From NCBI GenBank assembly GCA_019637875.1, contig JAHBUW010000020.1:1-60252 (forward strand): DNA of 60,252 nucleotides, given 5' to 3'. Positions 17,544 to 25,919 of the stretch are shown piece by piece. Source of the stretch: Pseudobdellovibrionaceae bacterium. GTDB taxonomy: Bacteria > Bdellovibrionota > Bdellovibrionia > Bdellovibrionales > Bdellovibrionaceae. Numbering within the stretch: position 1 is the first letter of the stretch; the number at the start of each line of letters is the position of its first letter. The position numbers and the translations under genes were made by a program. Below the pieces are notes generated by a model. It had not been told where the DNA came from and did no database searches. It was given only the letters and a program-made list of their open reading frames with translations.

Positions 17544-18603
17544 TTGTGTTACGTCCTCCAGGTGTTTGCATGCGGGCGGGGGCCCGGCCATTGCCGACGG
17601 TCCCGCAGCTGCTCGCCTCGTAATTGTAGTTCGAGTGCGCTTGCCATTCACGGAAATGCGTGACGGGATCTTTCGCGGTGGAGCTTTCGGGGCCCGTGCG
17701 GACCTCGAAGTGCAGATGCGCGCCGTCGCTCGCGCCGGTATTCCCCATGGTGGCGATCTTCGTGCAGGCGTTGACCTTTTGACCTTCGCCGCCGGGACAG
17801 CGTCCATTTTCTTTCTTCAAATGGGCGTACTGAGAATAACACTTGTTCCCGCCGATGGCGGCGGGGCAGGAGTCGTGCTCGATAATGATCTGGCAGCCGT
17901 AGCCTCCCGCGACGCCGGCTTTGATGATCTTTCCGGGAGCGACGGGATTGATGCTCTTCGAGCCCTCCATCACCATATCGATGCCGTTGTGGTGGCGTCC
18001 GCCTTTGCTGGCGCGTGAGCCGAAACAACTTGTCACTCGGAATTTTTCTTTGCTGGGCGGCTGCCATGTTTTTCTGGTTTCGGAGCAGTCGCGGTCCCGG
18101 ACGTTGGTGTCTTGCGGCAGCGGCGCATTGGAGGTCGGCGTGTCCGCGGAGGTCCCCGGGGTCGTGCCGTTGTTGACCGGATTCGTTCCATTGGTCGTTC
18201 CCGTCGTCGTCCCGGTATTCGTTCCCGTGTTCGTGCCGGTGTTGGTTCCGGTGTTGGTCCCGGTCCCACTCGCGGCGGGTTGTCCCTGTCCCGAAAACGC
18301 GCTCATCAGGCCCTGCAGCATTTGCATCTGGTCTTGATTCGTTGCTCCGGTTGTTCCCGTGATCGCCACCACGCCGGTGCTTGCGGTGGGGTGGGCGGGT
18401 TTGGGCTGCCAGCCGATGCCCGCCGCCGAAGTATCAACGACGCCGCCCGCGACGGGATCTTTTTTCGCAGTCTCGTCGACTTTGACGGAGGTCTGAGTGG
18501 CGAGGTCGCGTTTCAGCACGCGCTTCGAACGCTGCGCGTGCGCGACGTGAACGGAGCTCACCGCAAGAAACACCGAAAATAAAATGAGAATATGGCGATT
18601 CAC
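17530..18603 (-). CDS. Secreted M23 (LytM-type) peptidoglycan endopeptidase, copy 1
   Basis: The predicted enzyme cleaves peptide crosslinks of peptidoglycan using one zinc ion. From GTG 18603 it has 357 residues: signal peptide (MNRHILILFSVFLAVSS...AHA), a disordered region with a perfect Thr-Gly-Thr-Asn repeat (about 114-141), and a C-terminal M23 domain. Metal and catalytic residues are intact: HNGID (His205, Asp209), YAHL (His near 261) and HLHFEVR (His296, His298). The GTG start is preferred because AGGGG lies nine bases upstream and the signal peptide then begins at once; the frame extends to 18711. It heads a four-gene coupled set. In a predatory bacterium such enzymes may act on prey wall, but the target is not shown here. 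Confidence 0.85.
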   Translation of the reverse strand: MNRHILILFSVFLAVSSVHVAHAQRSKRVLKRDLATQTSVKVDETAKKDPVAGGVVDTSAAGIGWQPKPAHPTASTGVVAITGTTGATNQDQMQMLQGLMSAFSGQGQPAASGTGTNTGTNTGTNTGTNTGTTTGTTNGTNPVNNGTTPGTSADTPTSNAPLPQDTNVRDRDCSETRKTWQPPSKEKFRVTSCFGSRASKGGRHHNGIDMVMEGSKSINPVAPGKIIKAGVAGGYGCQIIIEHDSCPAAIGGNKCYSQYAHLKKENGRCPGGEGQKVNACTKIATMGNTGASDGAHLHFEVRTGPESSTAKDPVTHFREWQAHSNYNYEASSCGTVGNGRAPARMQTPGGRNTNGVN

Positions 18604-18943
18604 TTGTTTCAACCCCTGTTCCCCGTCGTCCAATTCCGCGAGACGATCAAACCCAAGACTCGATTGAGCAAACGGGACACCAACCTGCTTATCGGTCCAG
18701 GAGTGAGACAACTTGAGGTTTTCTCAGAATGAGACGGGGCGAGCGGCCCTTGAGGGCGTTGGGACGCCGGGCCTCACGGATTTTTCAATTTTCCCTCTGA
18801 AAATCGGTCTCGGTCGGGGGACCGTGGAGTGCTCACTCTAACAGGAGGGTGATGAGATCTTAGTCAGCCTCAACGCAGGGCAAAAGTCCTCGAATCCCGC
18901 GTCGGTTCCGCCTAAAACAAAGCCCTCAAACAAAGGGACTGAC
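18604..18943. other. Divergent intergenic region between the M23 module and icd
   Basis: This 340-base gap must carry promoters for both directions, but no convincing -35/-10 pair stands out. It holds a small hairpin (CGGTC, 18811-18815, with GACCG, 18820-18824). It also holds a very strong Shine-Dalgarno, AGGAGGGTG, placed before a three-codon ORF ATG-AGA-TCT-TAG at 18852-18863. No longer coding frame is supported. Confidence 0.4.
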
Positions 18944-20173
18944 ATGAAGAAAATCAAAGTCGCGAATCCGGTTGTCGAAATGGACGGGGACGAAATGACC
19001 CGCGTGATCTGGTCGTTCATCAAAGAACGCCTGATCCTGCCTTACCTCGATATCGACATTAAGTACTACGACCTGGGTATGGAGTACCGGGATAAAACCG
19101 ACGACAAAGTCACCGTCGAGGCCGCGGAAGCGATCAAAAAATACGGCGTCGGCATCAAGTGCGCGACCATCACTCCCGACGAAGCGCGAGTCGAAGAATT
19201 CAAACTCAAGAAAATGTGGAAATCGCCGAACGGCACCATCCGCAATATTCTGGACGGAACCGTCTTCCGCGAGCCGATCATCTGCACGAACGTTCCGCGC
19301 CTAGTCCCGAACTGGACGCACCCGATCGTCGTCGGCCGTCACGCCTTCGGTGATCAGTACCGCGCAACTGACGTGAAGACCAAAGGCAAAGGCAAGTTCA
19401 CGATGACCTTCACGCCCGAAGGCGGCGGCGCTCCCGAATCGTGGGACGTCTTCAATATGCCTGGCGACGGCGTCATCATGGGGATGTACAACACCCGCGA
19501 GTCGGTCGAAGGCTTCGCGCGCTCGTGCTTCAACTACGCTTTGATGAAGGGCTGGCCGCTCTATCTCTCGACGAAGAACACGATCCTGAAGCAGTACGAC
19601 GGCTTCTTCAAAGACATCTTCCAAGAGATCTACGAGAAAGAGTGGAAGACGAAGTTCGCGGAAAAAGGCATCACCTACGAACACCGCTTGATCGACGACA
19701 TGGTCGCGTCGGCGCTGAAGTGGCACGGTGAATTCGTCTGGGCTTGTAAGAACTATGACGGCGACGTCCAGTCGGACTCGGTCGCTCAAGGTTTCGGCTC
19801 GCTCGGCATGATGACGTCGGTCCTGATCACGCCCGACGGCAAGATCATGGAGTCCGAGGCGGCTCACGGCACCGTGACCCGTCACTTCCGTCAGCACCAA
19901 AAAGGTCAGCCGACGTCGACAAACCCGATCGCGTCGATCTTCGCGTGGACCCGGGGCCTCGCGTTCCGCGGCAAACTCGATAACAACGCCGAGCTCATCC
20001 ACTTCGCCCAGACGCTGGAGAAGGTCTGCGTGCAGACCGTCGAAAGTGGGAAAATGACGAAGGACCTCGCGGTCTGCATCCACGGCGAAAAAGTCGCGGA
20101 AAAGGACTATATGATGACTCAAGATTTCTTGAAGCTCTTGGCGACGAACCTGGAAAAAGCGCTCGCGAGTTGA
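18944..20173 (+). CDS. icd: NADP-dependent isocitrate dehydrogenase (eukaryote-type, subfamily II)
   Basis: The enzyme oxidatively decarboxylates isocitrate to 2-oxoglutarate in the TCA cycle. The 409-residue protein follows the homodimeric NADP-IDH pattern shared by eukaryotic and some bacterial enzymes. It has [11 protein letters not shown] near residue 13, the substrate loop [19 protein letters not shown] near 92-112, [12 protein letters not shown], and the metal-binding stretch [31 protein letters not shown] near the C terminus contains the coenzyme-contacting residues. It differs from E. coli Icd, which lacks this N-terminal signature. It stands alone and is followed by a strong terminator. 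Confidence 0.95.
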   Translation: MKKIKVANPVVEMDGDEMTRVIWSFIKERLILPYLDIDIKYYDLGMEYRDKTDDKVTVEAAEAIKKYGVGIKCATITPDEARVEEFKLKKMWKSPNGTIRNILDGTVFREPIICTNVPRLVPNWTHPIVVGRHAFGDQYRATDVKTKGKGKFTMTFTPEGGGAPESWDVFNMPGDGVIMGMYNTRESVEGFARSCFNYALMKGWPLYLSTKNTILKQYDGFFKDIFQEIYEKEWKTKFAEKGITYEHRLIDDMVASALKWHGEFVWACKNYDGDVQSDSVAQGFGSLGMMTSVLITPDGKIMESEAAHGTVTRHFRQHQKGQPTSTNPIASIFAWTRGLAFRGKLDNNAELIHFAQTLEKVCVQTVESGKMTKDLAVCIHGEKVAEKDYMMTQDFLKLLATNLEKALAS

Positions 20174-20231
20174 TGCACGTCACGGCTCCGCCGTCGACGC
20201 ATTCGCCTAAAGGCTTTAAAACGGCGAAATG

Positions 20232-20265
20232 GACCCGGAAATGCTGAATTTCCGGGTCTTTTTTT
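20232..20265 (+). terminator. Rho-independent terminator after icd
   Basis: An 11-bp perfect stem, GACCCGGAAAT (20232-20242) with ATTTCCGGGTC (20248-20258), has a five-base loop and is followed by seven T residues. It separates icd from thrS. Confidence 0.93.
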
Positions 20266-20360
20266 GTCCAAAGCGGGAGACGGGGACAGAGCTTAAAACT
20301 TGACCTTCCCTGGGCCGAGGGTAAGATTGGCGCCATGCTTCAGGGTCTGCAAAGTTAATT

Positions 20361-22346
20361 ATGTCGATCAAAATCAGTCTTCCGGACAACTCTGTCCGCG
20401 AGTTCCCTACGAATCCCACGGCTCTGGATGTCGCGAAAAGTATCGGCTCCCGTTTGGCGCAGGACACGCTCGGCGTGCGCATCAACGGCGATCCCGAGAT
20501 CCGCGACCTGCGCCTTCCTTTGAACGACGGCGATAAGATCGAGCTCATCACGACCAAGTCTCCCGACGCGAACGAAGTGATCCGTCACTCCGCCGCCCAC
20601 GTGATGGCGCAGGCGGTGCAGGCTTTGTGGCCCGACGTGAAGGTGACCATCGGTCCCGTCATCGAAAACGGTTTTTTCTACGACTTCGATTCACCGCGGA
20701 CCTTCAACGAAGAGGACTTCGCGAAAATCGAAGCTGAGATGAAGAAAATCACCTCCGCCGACTATCCCTTGAATAAAGAAGTCTGGCCGATCGACAAAGC
20801 GATCGAGACTTTCGAGAAGATGGGCGAGCGCTTCAAGGTCGAGATCATCAAAGATCTGGCGGCGAAGGGCGAAAAAGAGGTTTCGATCTACCACCAAGGT
20901 CCTTGGTTCGACCTGTGCCGTGGCCCGCACATCCAGAAGACCGGACAGATCAAGGCCTTCAAGGTTCTTTCGAACGCGGGCGCCTACTGGCGCGGCGACG
21001 AGAAAAACCCCATGCTCCAGCGTTTGTACGCGACGGCTTTCCGCGATCCGAAGGATCTGGAAGAGTATCTGCACAACATCGAAGAGGCGAAAAAACGCGA
21101 TCACCGCAAGCTGGGTAAAGAGCTGGGCCTTTTCCAGTTCCACCAGATCGCTCCGGGTTCGCCGTTCTTCACCGCGAAGGGCGCGACGATCTACAACGAG
21201 CTTCTGAAGTACATGCGCGAAATGTATTTCAAGTACGGCTACGGCGAAGTGATCACGCCGCAGATTTTCGACGTCGAGATGTTCAAGACGTCGGGACACT
21301 TCCAGAACTACAAAGACAATATGTACTTCATGGAGGTCGACGAAAGACAATTCGCGACCAAACCCATGAACTGTCCGTCCCACTGTATGATGTTCGGCGC
21401 CGAACGCCACTCGTACCGCGAGCTTCCCATGCGTATGGCCGACTTCGGCAGACTTCACCGCTACGAGCGCGCGGGCGCGATGCACGGGCTGACGCGCGTG
21501 CGGACCTTCTGTCAGGACGACGCGCACATCTTCTGCACGACCGATCAGCTGCAAACCGAGATCGCTTCGTTCATTAAACTTCTGAACGAGGTCTACGCGA
21601 TCCTCGGCATGAGCGATTACAAGATCTTCCTGTCGACTCGCCCGGAAAACCGCGTGGGTTCGGACGAGGTTTGGGATCGCGCGGAAGGCGCGCTCTCGAA
21701 AGCTTTGGAAGAGCTGAATCTGCCTTTCACGGTGAACGAAGGCGACGGCGCTTTCTATGGCCCCAAACTCGACATCATGTTCGTCGATGCTTTGAAACGT
21801 CCGTGGCAGCTGGGAACTTTGCAGCTCGATTTCAATATGCCGCAGCTCTTCGACCTGAAATACACGGGCGAAGACAACGGCGAGCACCGTCCGGTCATGC
21901 TCCACCGCGCGATCCTGGGATCGCTCGAGCGCTTCATCGGCGTTTACCTCGAGCACATGGCGGGACATTTGCCCACGTGGATGTCGCCGACCCAGGCGAT
22001 CATCTTGAACGTCACGGACCGCGTGAACGAGTCGGCGGAAGCGATTCTCGCGGGGCTGAAAGAGCGCGGCGTGCGCGCCGAGTTCGATCGTCGCTCGGAA
22101 AAATTGAATTTTAAAATCCGCGAAGCCCAACTCCAGAAGATCCCCTACATGGTGATCCTCGGGGATAAGGAAGCGGAGTCCGGTCAGGTCTCGATCCGTC
22201 TGCGTGACGGTCGCATGATCAACGGATTGTCTCTAGATGCGTTTTATAAAATGATTGAGACCGACATCCAAAGCCGTCAGCTTGAGCCAGGCCCGGATGC
22301 GGGACGAAACGTCGCTGCACAAACCACCAAGGAGGTTTCCCATTAG
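20361..22346 (+). CDS. thrS: Threonyl-tRNA synthetase
   Basis: The enzyme charges tRNA-Thr and edits mischarged Ser-tRNA-Thr. All domains are present: TGS (residues 1-60), the editing domain with HSAAHVMAQ near 74-82 and the downstream Cys/His motif, and the class II catalytic core. The core includes CPSHCMMF (zinc Cys), the motif 2 region FGRLHRYERAGAMHGLTRVR, and motif 3 GSLERFIGVYLEH. The C-terminal anticodon-binding domain follows. Length (661) is normal. The last three bases overlap the AUU start of infC, and the Shine-Dalgarno of infC lies inside the thrS coding sequence, so the two are co-transcribed. Confidence 0.97.
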   Translation: MSIKISLPDNSVREFPTNPTALDVAKSIGSRLAQDTLGVRINGDPEIRDLRLPLNDGDKIELITTKSPDANEVIRHSAAHVMAQAVQALWPDVKVTIGPVIENGFFYDFDSPRTFNEEDFAKIEAEMKKITSADYPLNKEVWPIDKAIETFEKMGERFKVEIIKDLAAKGEKEVSIYHQGPWFDLCRGPHIQKTGQIKAFKVLSNAGAYWRGDEKNPMLQRLYATAFRDPKDLEEYLHNIEEAKKRDHRKLGKELGLFQFHQIAPGSPFFTAKGATIYNELLKYMREMYFKYGYGEVITPQIFDVEMFKTSGHFQNYKDNMYFMEVDERQFATKPMNCPSHCMMFGAERHSYRELPMRMADFGRLHRYERAGAMHGLTRVRTFCQDDAHIFCTTDQLQTEIASFIKLLNEVYAILGMSDYKIFLSTRPENRVGSDEVWDRAEGALSKALEELNLPFTVNEGDGAFYGPKLDIMFVDALKRPWQLGTLQLDFNMPQLFDLKYTGEDNGEHRPVMLHRAILGSLERFIGVYLEHMAGHLPTWMSPTQAIILNVTDRVNESAEAILAGLKERGVRAEFDRRSEKLNFKIREAQLQKIPYMVILGDKEAESGQVSIRLRDGRMINGLSLDAFYKMIETDIQSRQLEPGPDAGRNVAAQTTKEVSH

Positions 22347-23007
22347 CGGCCCCTTTCAACGCTTTCCCGGACGCGATTTCCGCGGAAAGAAACAAGATAA
22401 AGACGGACTGCGGGTCAACCGCGAGATCCGCGCGCCCCAAGTTCGCGTCATCGATGAAGAAGGCGGGATGCTCGGCGTGATGACGGTTCCGGAAGGAATC
22501 CGTATGGCCGAAGAGCGCGGCCTCGATTTGATCGAAATCGCTCCCACCGCTTCGCCGCCCACATGTAAAATCATGGATTACGGCAAGTGGAAATACGAGA
22601 ACAAGAAGAAGCAGGCGGCCGCTCGTAAGAAGCAGGTCATCGTTTCGGTGAAGGAAGTCCAGCTGCGTCCCCGTACGGACCAGCACGACTTCGACACCAA
22701 GATGAAACACGCCCGTCGCTTCATCCTTGAAGGCGACAAAGTGAAGGTGAACTTGCGCTTCATGGGTCGCGAAATGGCCCACCAAGAGCTGGGTCTCGTG
22801 CTTTTGAAGAAGGTCATCGAGCAGCTGAAGGACATCGCGACGCCTGAAAACAATCCGAAAACGGAAGGTCGTCAGATGTTCGTTCTGGTCGCTCCGGATC
22901 CCGTCAAGGTGAAGGACTATCTGAAGGCGAACCCGAAGCCCACGGGCCCCGTGCCCGAGTCGGAGCCGTCGGATGACGACGACGATATGGCCGAGGACGG
23001 CGAGTAA
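22342..23007 (+). CDS. infC: Translation initiation factor IF-3, AUU start
   Basis: IF-3 binds the 30S subunit, prevents premature 50S joining and rejects non-standard start codons. I place the start at ATT 22342-22344. AAGGAGG at 22329-22335 sits six bases before it, it is in frame with the conserved N terminus (VNREIRAPQVRVIDEEG), and no ATG or GTG at the right position exists. The 221-residue product has the N-domain, the Lys-rich linker (KYENKKKQAAARKKQ) and the C-domain (VKEVQLRPRTDQHDFDTK), plus an acidic tail (DDDDDMAEDGE) longer than in E. coli. The AUU start, known from E. coli infC, allows IF-3 to repress its own translation. Confidence 0.95.
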   Translation: MSGPFQRFPGRDFRGKKQDKDGLRVNREIRAPQVRVIDEEGGMLGVMTVPEGIRMAEERGLDLIEIAPTASPPTCKIMDYGKWKYENKKKQAAARKKQVIVSVKEVQLRPRTDQHDFDTKMKHARRFILEGDKVKVNLRFMGREMAHQELGLVLLKKVIEQLKDIATPENNPKTEGRQMFVLVAPDPVKVKDYLKANPKPTGPVPESEPSDDDDDMAEDGE

Positions 23008-23035
23008 GATTTGCTGACTTCCGCTTCGGAAACAA

Positions 23036-23067
23036 AAACCCCGCTCGCAAGGCGGGGTTTTCGTTTT
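23036..23067 (+). terminator. Rho-independent terminator after infC
   Basis: AAACCCCGC (23036-23044) pairs perfectly with GCGGGGTTT (23052-23060) over a seven-base loop and is followed by TCGTTTTT. It implies that rpmI-rplT have their own promoter downstream. Confidence 0.88.
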
Positions 23068-23103
23068 TCGCGGGTCCGCGTTTGGAAAGGTCGTCGGAGG
23101 CGT

Positions 23104-23172
23104 CTAGCCGAGCGTGATGCGAACGGCGAGAAGGAGGATCAGAAGGGCCACCAGGCGCGCCGAGATCGTCAC
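23104..23172 (-). CDS. Possible 22-aa hydrophobic peptide
   Basis: A GTG whose bases overlap the TGA of the Sel1-repeat gene (GTGA) opens a 22-residue frame reading MTISARLVALLILLLAVRITLG, a single hydrophobic helix. The overlap and the composition suggest a small membrane peptide translated by coupling. At this length chance is a real alternative, and no family is known. Confidence 0.3.
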   Translation of the reverse strand: MTISARLVALLILLLAVRITLG

Positions 23173-23984
23173 TGCGATTTTTCGCCTTCGCCGAGGTACC
23201 CCACGCGTTTCCGTTCGTTGTGGAAGTGGCGCGCTTCCGCGTCGCCACGGTCGGCGGCGATGCCGAGCCACTCGGTGGATTTCACGGGGTTGATCGGCGT
23301 GCCGTAGCCGTAGTCGTGCATGACCGATAGGGTTTTCGCGGCCGCGGCCGAGGGGTCCTTTTCGAGTTCCGGCAGGAGGCCCGCGAGCGTCTCGGCCTCA
23401 CGACCTAACGTTTGCGCGATGACCTTGAGCGCGTAGCCTTCGAGATCTTCGGTGAAGCCTTCGTCTTTCAGGCCGTCGAGGCTTTCCTGGATGACCTCGG
23501 CGACGTGTTTTTCGCCGGCGCGTTCGGCGAGCCTCATCATGTGGATCGCGTCCTGATTCATGCCGCGATCGAGAAAGAAAAAGCCGAGCAGCAAATACGC
23601 GACGCCCTGACCTTCTTTGGCGGCGAAGCGCATCCACATGAGCGCTTGCTCGTCCGAGGCCGGCCAGTAGTTCCCGGAGAGGTAGGATTTCGCGAGCTCG
23701 ATCTGGGATTTGACGTGGCCGGTGTAGGCCGCCTTTTCCAGAAGTTGGCGTGCGAGCTCAAGATTTTCGGGCGACTTTCCGCCTTGATCCAGTTGGTAGA
23801 CGGCCAGGAAAAACATGGCCTCGGGATGCCCGCCGGCGGCGGATTCGCGGATATGGCCGAGACCCGCCTTCAGGTCCTGGGCGACGAAACGCCCCTGCAC
23901 CAGCGCCAGGCCGTACATCAGTTTCGAGGTGGTATCTCCAGATTCTGCACCTTGTTTCAGCACTTCAATCTGATCGGGTCTCAT
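23169..23984 (-). CDS. Sel1/TPR-like repeat protein
   Basis: From ATG 23984 the protein has 271 residues and no signal peptide, so it is probably cytoplasmic. It consists of helical repeats of about 36 residues with Sel1-like features: MYGLALVQGRFVAQD, AMFFLAVYQLDQGGKS, LARQLLEKAAYTGH, ALMWMRFAAKEGQG, YLLLGFFFLDRG and WLGIAADRGDAEARHF. Such repeats build a superhelix for protein binding. The frame extends upstream to 24050, but ATG 23984 has AAAGGA upstream and begins directly with the first repeat. It lies on the opposite strand between infC and rpmI, an unusual insertion in this otherwise conserved operon. Confidence 0.8.
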   Translation of the reverse strand: MRPDQIEVLKQGAESGDTTSKLMYGLALVQGRFVAQDLKAGLGHIRESAAGGHPEAMFFLAVYQLDQGGKSPENLELARQLLEKAAYTGHVKSQIELAKSYLSGNYWPASDEQALMWMRFAAKEGQGVAYLLLGFFFLDRGMNQDAIHMMRLAERAGEKHVAEVIQESLDGLKDEGFTEDLEGYALKVIAQTLGREAETLAGLLPELEKDPSAAAAKTLSVMHDYGYGTPINPVKSTEWLGIAADRGDAEARHFHNERKRVGYLGEGEKSQ

Positions 23985-24129
23985 GGCGGAGGGGGTCCTT
24001 TCGGGCGCAAATCCGCCCTTCAGCTTAGGTTCTGCGGCAGCGCATTCCAAAAGGGAAGCGGCTACCTTCTGAAATGCGCCGCGAAATTGAGGGTTTAGGG
24101 GGCCTCCCGAGGATCCGGAAAGGGAGCTT

Positions 24130-24168
24130 CTACCTTCCAGAAAGTAGCTGCTACTTTCTGGAAGGTAG
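24130..24168. repeat. REP-like perfect palindrome, copy 2
   Basis: An 18-bp perfect inverted repeat (24130-24147 and 24151-24168) with a CTG loop is built from CTACCTTCCAGAAAGTAG and its complement. It differs from the core of copy 1 (14566-14620) at few positions, and the changes are matched on both arms, which suggests selection for the hairpin or recent mobility. GGTACC follows at 24171-24176. Confidence 0.75.
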
Positions 24169-24258
24169 AGGGTACCTTAAACCCCGAATTTTCCTTGCCT
24201 CTTCGGCCGGAATCCACGAGATTGCCAAACTCAAATGAACGTCGACGGCACCTAAGAG

Positions 24259-24275
24259 TCACCGATGGTCGGTGA
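24259..24275 (+). promoter_or_regulatory. Hairpin in the rpmI-rplT leader
   Basis: TCACCGA (24259-24265) pairs perfectly with TCGGTGA (24269-24275) around a TGG loop, 25 bases before the rpmI start. The rpmI-rplT mRNA leader is bound by L20 for autoregulation in many bacteria. This hairpin is a candidate part of such a site, though I cannot show the conserved L20 motif. Confidence 0.35.
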
Positions 24276-24299
24276 ACGCCCCGTACGAGAAAGGCCATT

Positions 24300-24500
24300 A
24301 TGGCTAAGATTAAGCAGAAGACCCACTCGGGTGCGAAGAAGCGTTTCCAGCTCCTCAAGAGCGGAAAAGTAAAGCGGAAGCAGACTCGGATGCGCCACTT
24401 GAACTCCCACATGAGTTCGAAAGTGAAGCGTCACTTGGGCGACATGATTTATGTCGATCAAGCCAACATGTTGCAAATCAAGCGTCAGCTTGTTTTCTAG
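24300..24500 (+). CDS. rpmI: 50S ribosomal protein L35 (bL35)
   Basis: The 66-residue basic protein matches bL35: MAKIKQKTHSGAKKRFQ at the N terminus, KRKQTRMRHLNSHMSSK in the middle and a short C terminus ending KRQLVF. It has the length and order expected for the family and sits 11 bases before rplT, its normal partner. Confidence 0.96.
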   Translation: MAKIKQKTHSGAKKRFQLLKSGKVKRKQTRMRHLNSHMSSKVKRHLGDMIYVDQANMLQIKRQLVF

Positions 24501-24511
24501 GAGTTTGAGTC

Positions 24512-24856
24512 ATGCGCGTTAAAGGTGGATTTACAAATCGTCGTCGTCACAAAAAAGTTCTGAAGCGTGCGAGTGGTTACTACTCGGCGAATTCGCGTTG
24601 CTACACTCATGCGGTCGAGATGAACGACCGTGGTATGGCTTACGCGTACAAGCACCGCAAAATGAAGAAACGTGAGTTCCGCGCCCTGTGGACTCAACGG
24701 ATCAATGCGGCCGCTCGTATCAACGGAACCACATACTCGCGTCTGATGGGCGGTCTGTTGAAGGCCGGCATCACTCTCGATCGTAAAGTTCTGGCCGATA
24801 TGGCAGTTCGCGATACCGCTGGTTTCGCGGCTCTTTGCAAAAACGCCCTGGCTTAG
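24512..24856 (+). CDS. rplT: 50S ribosomal protein L20 (bL20)
   Basis: bL20 binds 23S rRNA early in 50S assembly and commonly represses its own operon. The 114-residue protein shows the family landmarks [34 protein letters not shown] and [20 protein letters not shown] clear Shine-Dalgarno (AGGAG) lies upstream. The N-terminal extension is highly basic, as usual. The mevalonate genes begin 28 bases downstream with no terminator between, so read-through into fni is possible. Confidence 0.96.
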   Translation: MRVKGGFTNRRRHKKVLKRASGYYSANSRCYTHAVEMNDRGMAYAYKHRKMKKREFRALWTQRINAAARINGTTYSRLMGGLLKAGITLDRKVLADMAVRDTAGFAALCKNALA

Positions 24857-24884
24857 TCGCCAGGGTCTTTCCGGGATGGATCTC

Positions 24885-25919
24885 ATGAGCGATCCGACGC
24901 AATTCGAGTCTCGCAAAAAAGAGCACCTCAAAATCGCGTTGTCCCCGGAATCCCAAACCCCGCATCTGGCGGGGTTCGATCGGGTCCGGCTGGCCCACGA
25001 AGCTTTGCCGGACCTTGATTTCTCGAAGGTCGACATCTCGTCGACATTTCTTAAAGACTCTCTGAAAACTCCGTTTCTCGTCAGCAGCATGACCGCCGGT
25101 CATGGCGACGCCGTCGCGCTCAACGCGATGATGGCGAGGGTCGCCGAGGCGCGCGGTTGGATGATGGGCGTGGGCTCGCAGCGCCGCGAGCTTTTCGATG
25201 CCGCCGCGAAGGCCGAGTGGCGCGAAGTGCGTAAAGCGGCGCCCCGGGCGGTGCTCTTGGGGAATCTCGGGATCGCGCAGGTGATCCAGACTCCGGTGAA
25301 GGTCATTCGCGAGCTCGTCGACAATCTTGAGGCGCAGGCGTTTTTCGTGCATCTGAATCCGCTGCAGGAATGCCTGCAACCCGAAGGGAACACCGACTTC
25401 ACGGGTTCTTTCACGGCGCTCGCGAAACTCGTGAAAGAGATCGGCGTGCCGGTCGTCATCAAAGAAACGGGCTGCGGTTTTTCCGAGAAGACTTTGCGCC
25501 GTCTGAACGAAACGGGCGCCTTGGCGATCGACGTGGCCGGCACCGGTGGCACCCACTGGGGTCGCGTGGAAGGACTGCGTAGCCCGAATGGGGGGCTTCT
25601 GCGCCAGGCGGCCGAGACCTACCGCGATTGGGGCTACTCGACGCTTGAGTCGCTCTCCTGTGCGAAAAAACAAAATCTAAAAGCCGAGATTTGGGCATCG
25701 GGCGGCGTGCGTTCCGGCCTGGATGCGGCGAAACTCTTGGCCATGGGCGCGCAAAAAGTCGGGTTCGCAAAACCCGTCCTTGAAGCGGCGCTGAAGGGCG
25801 AGCGTGACCTCGATGAAACGATGGCGCGCTTTGAGTTTGAACTGAAAGTGGCGATGTTCTGCAGCGGCCACGGCTCGCTTCAAGAATTTCAAAACGCGGG
25901 AGTGTGGGAATGGATCTGA
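24885..25919 (+). CDS. fni: Type 2 isopentenyl-diphosphate isomerase (FMN-dependent)
   Basis: The enzyme interconverts isopentenyl and dimethylallyl diphosphate using reduced FMN. Landmarks are SRKKEHLKIAL at the N terminus (substrate-binding Lys and His), PFLVSSMTAG, GVGSQRREL, HLNPLQECLQPEG (with the catalytic Gln region), VIKETGCGFS, GTGGTHWGRVEG and the FMN-phosphate loop WASGGVRSGLDAAK. ATG 24885 gives the usual N terminus; an in-frame ATG at 24876 adds three residues. It is the first gene of a five-gene mevalonate set and overlaps the next gene by 10 bases. Confidence 0.93.
   Translation: MSDPTQFESRKKEHLKIALSPESQTPHLAGFDRVRLAHEALPDLDFSKVDISSTFLKDSLKTPFLVSSMTAGHGDAVALNAMMARVAEARGWMMGVGSQRRELFDAAAKAEWREVRKAAPRAVLLGNLGIAQVIQTPVKVIRELVDNLEAQAFFVHLNPLQECLQPEGNTDFTGSFTALAKLVKEIGVPVVIKETGCGFSEKTLRRLNETGALAIDVAGTGGTHWGRVEGLRSPNGGLLRQAAETYRDWGYSTLESLSCAKKQNLKAEIWASGGVRSGLDAAKLLAMGAQKVGFAKPVLEAALKGERDLDETMARFEFELKVAMFCSGHGSLQEFQNAGVWEWI

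Noticed and set aside
18152-18260. Short repeats resembling a microsatellite in the M23 gene
   Set aside because: They encode the Thr-Gly-Asn linker of the protein in frame; a coding linker repeat explains them.
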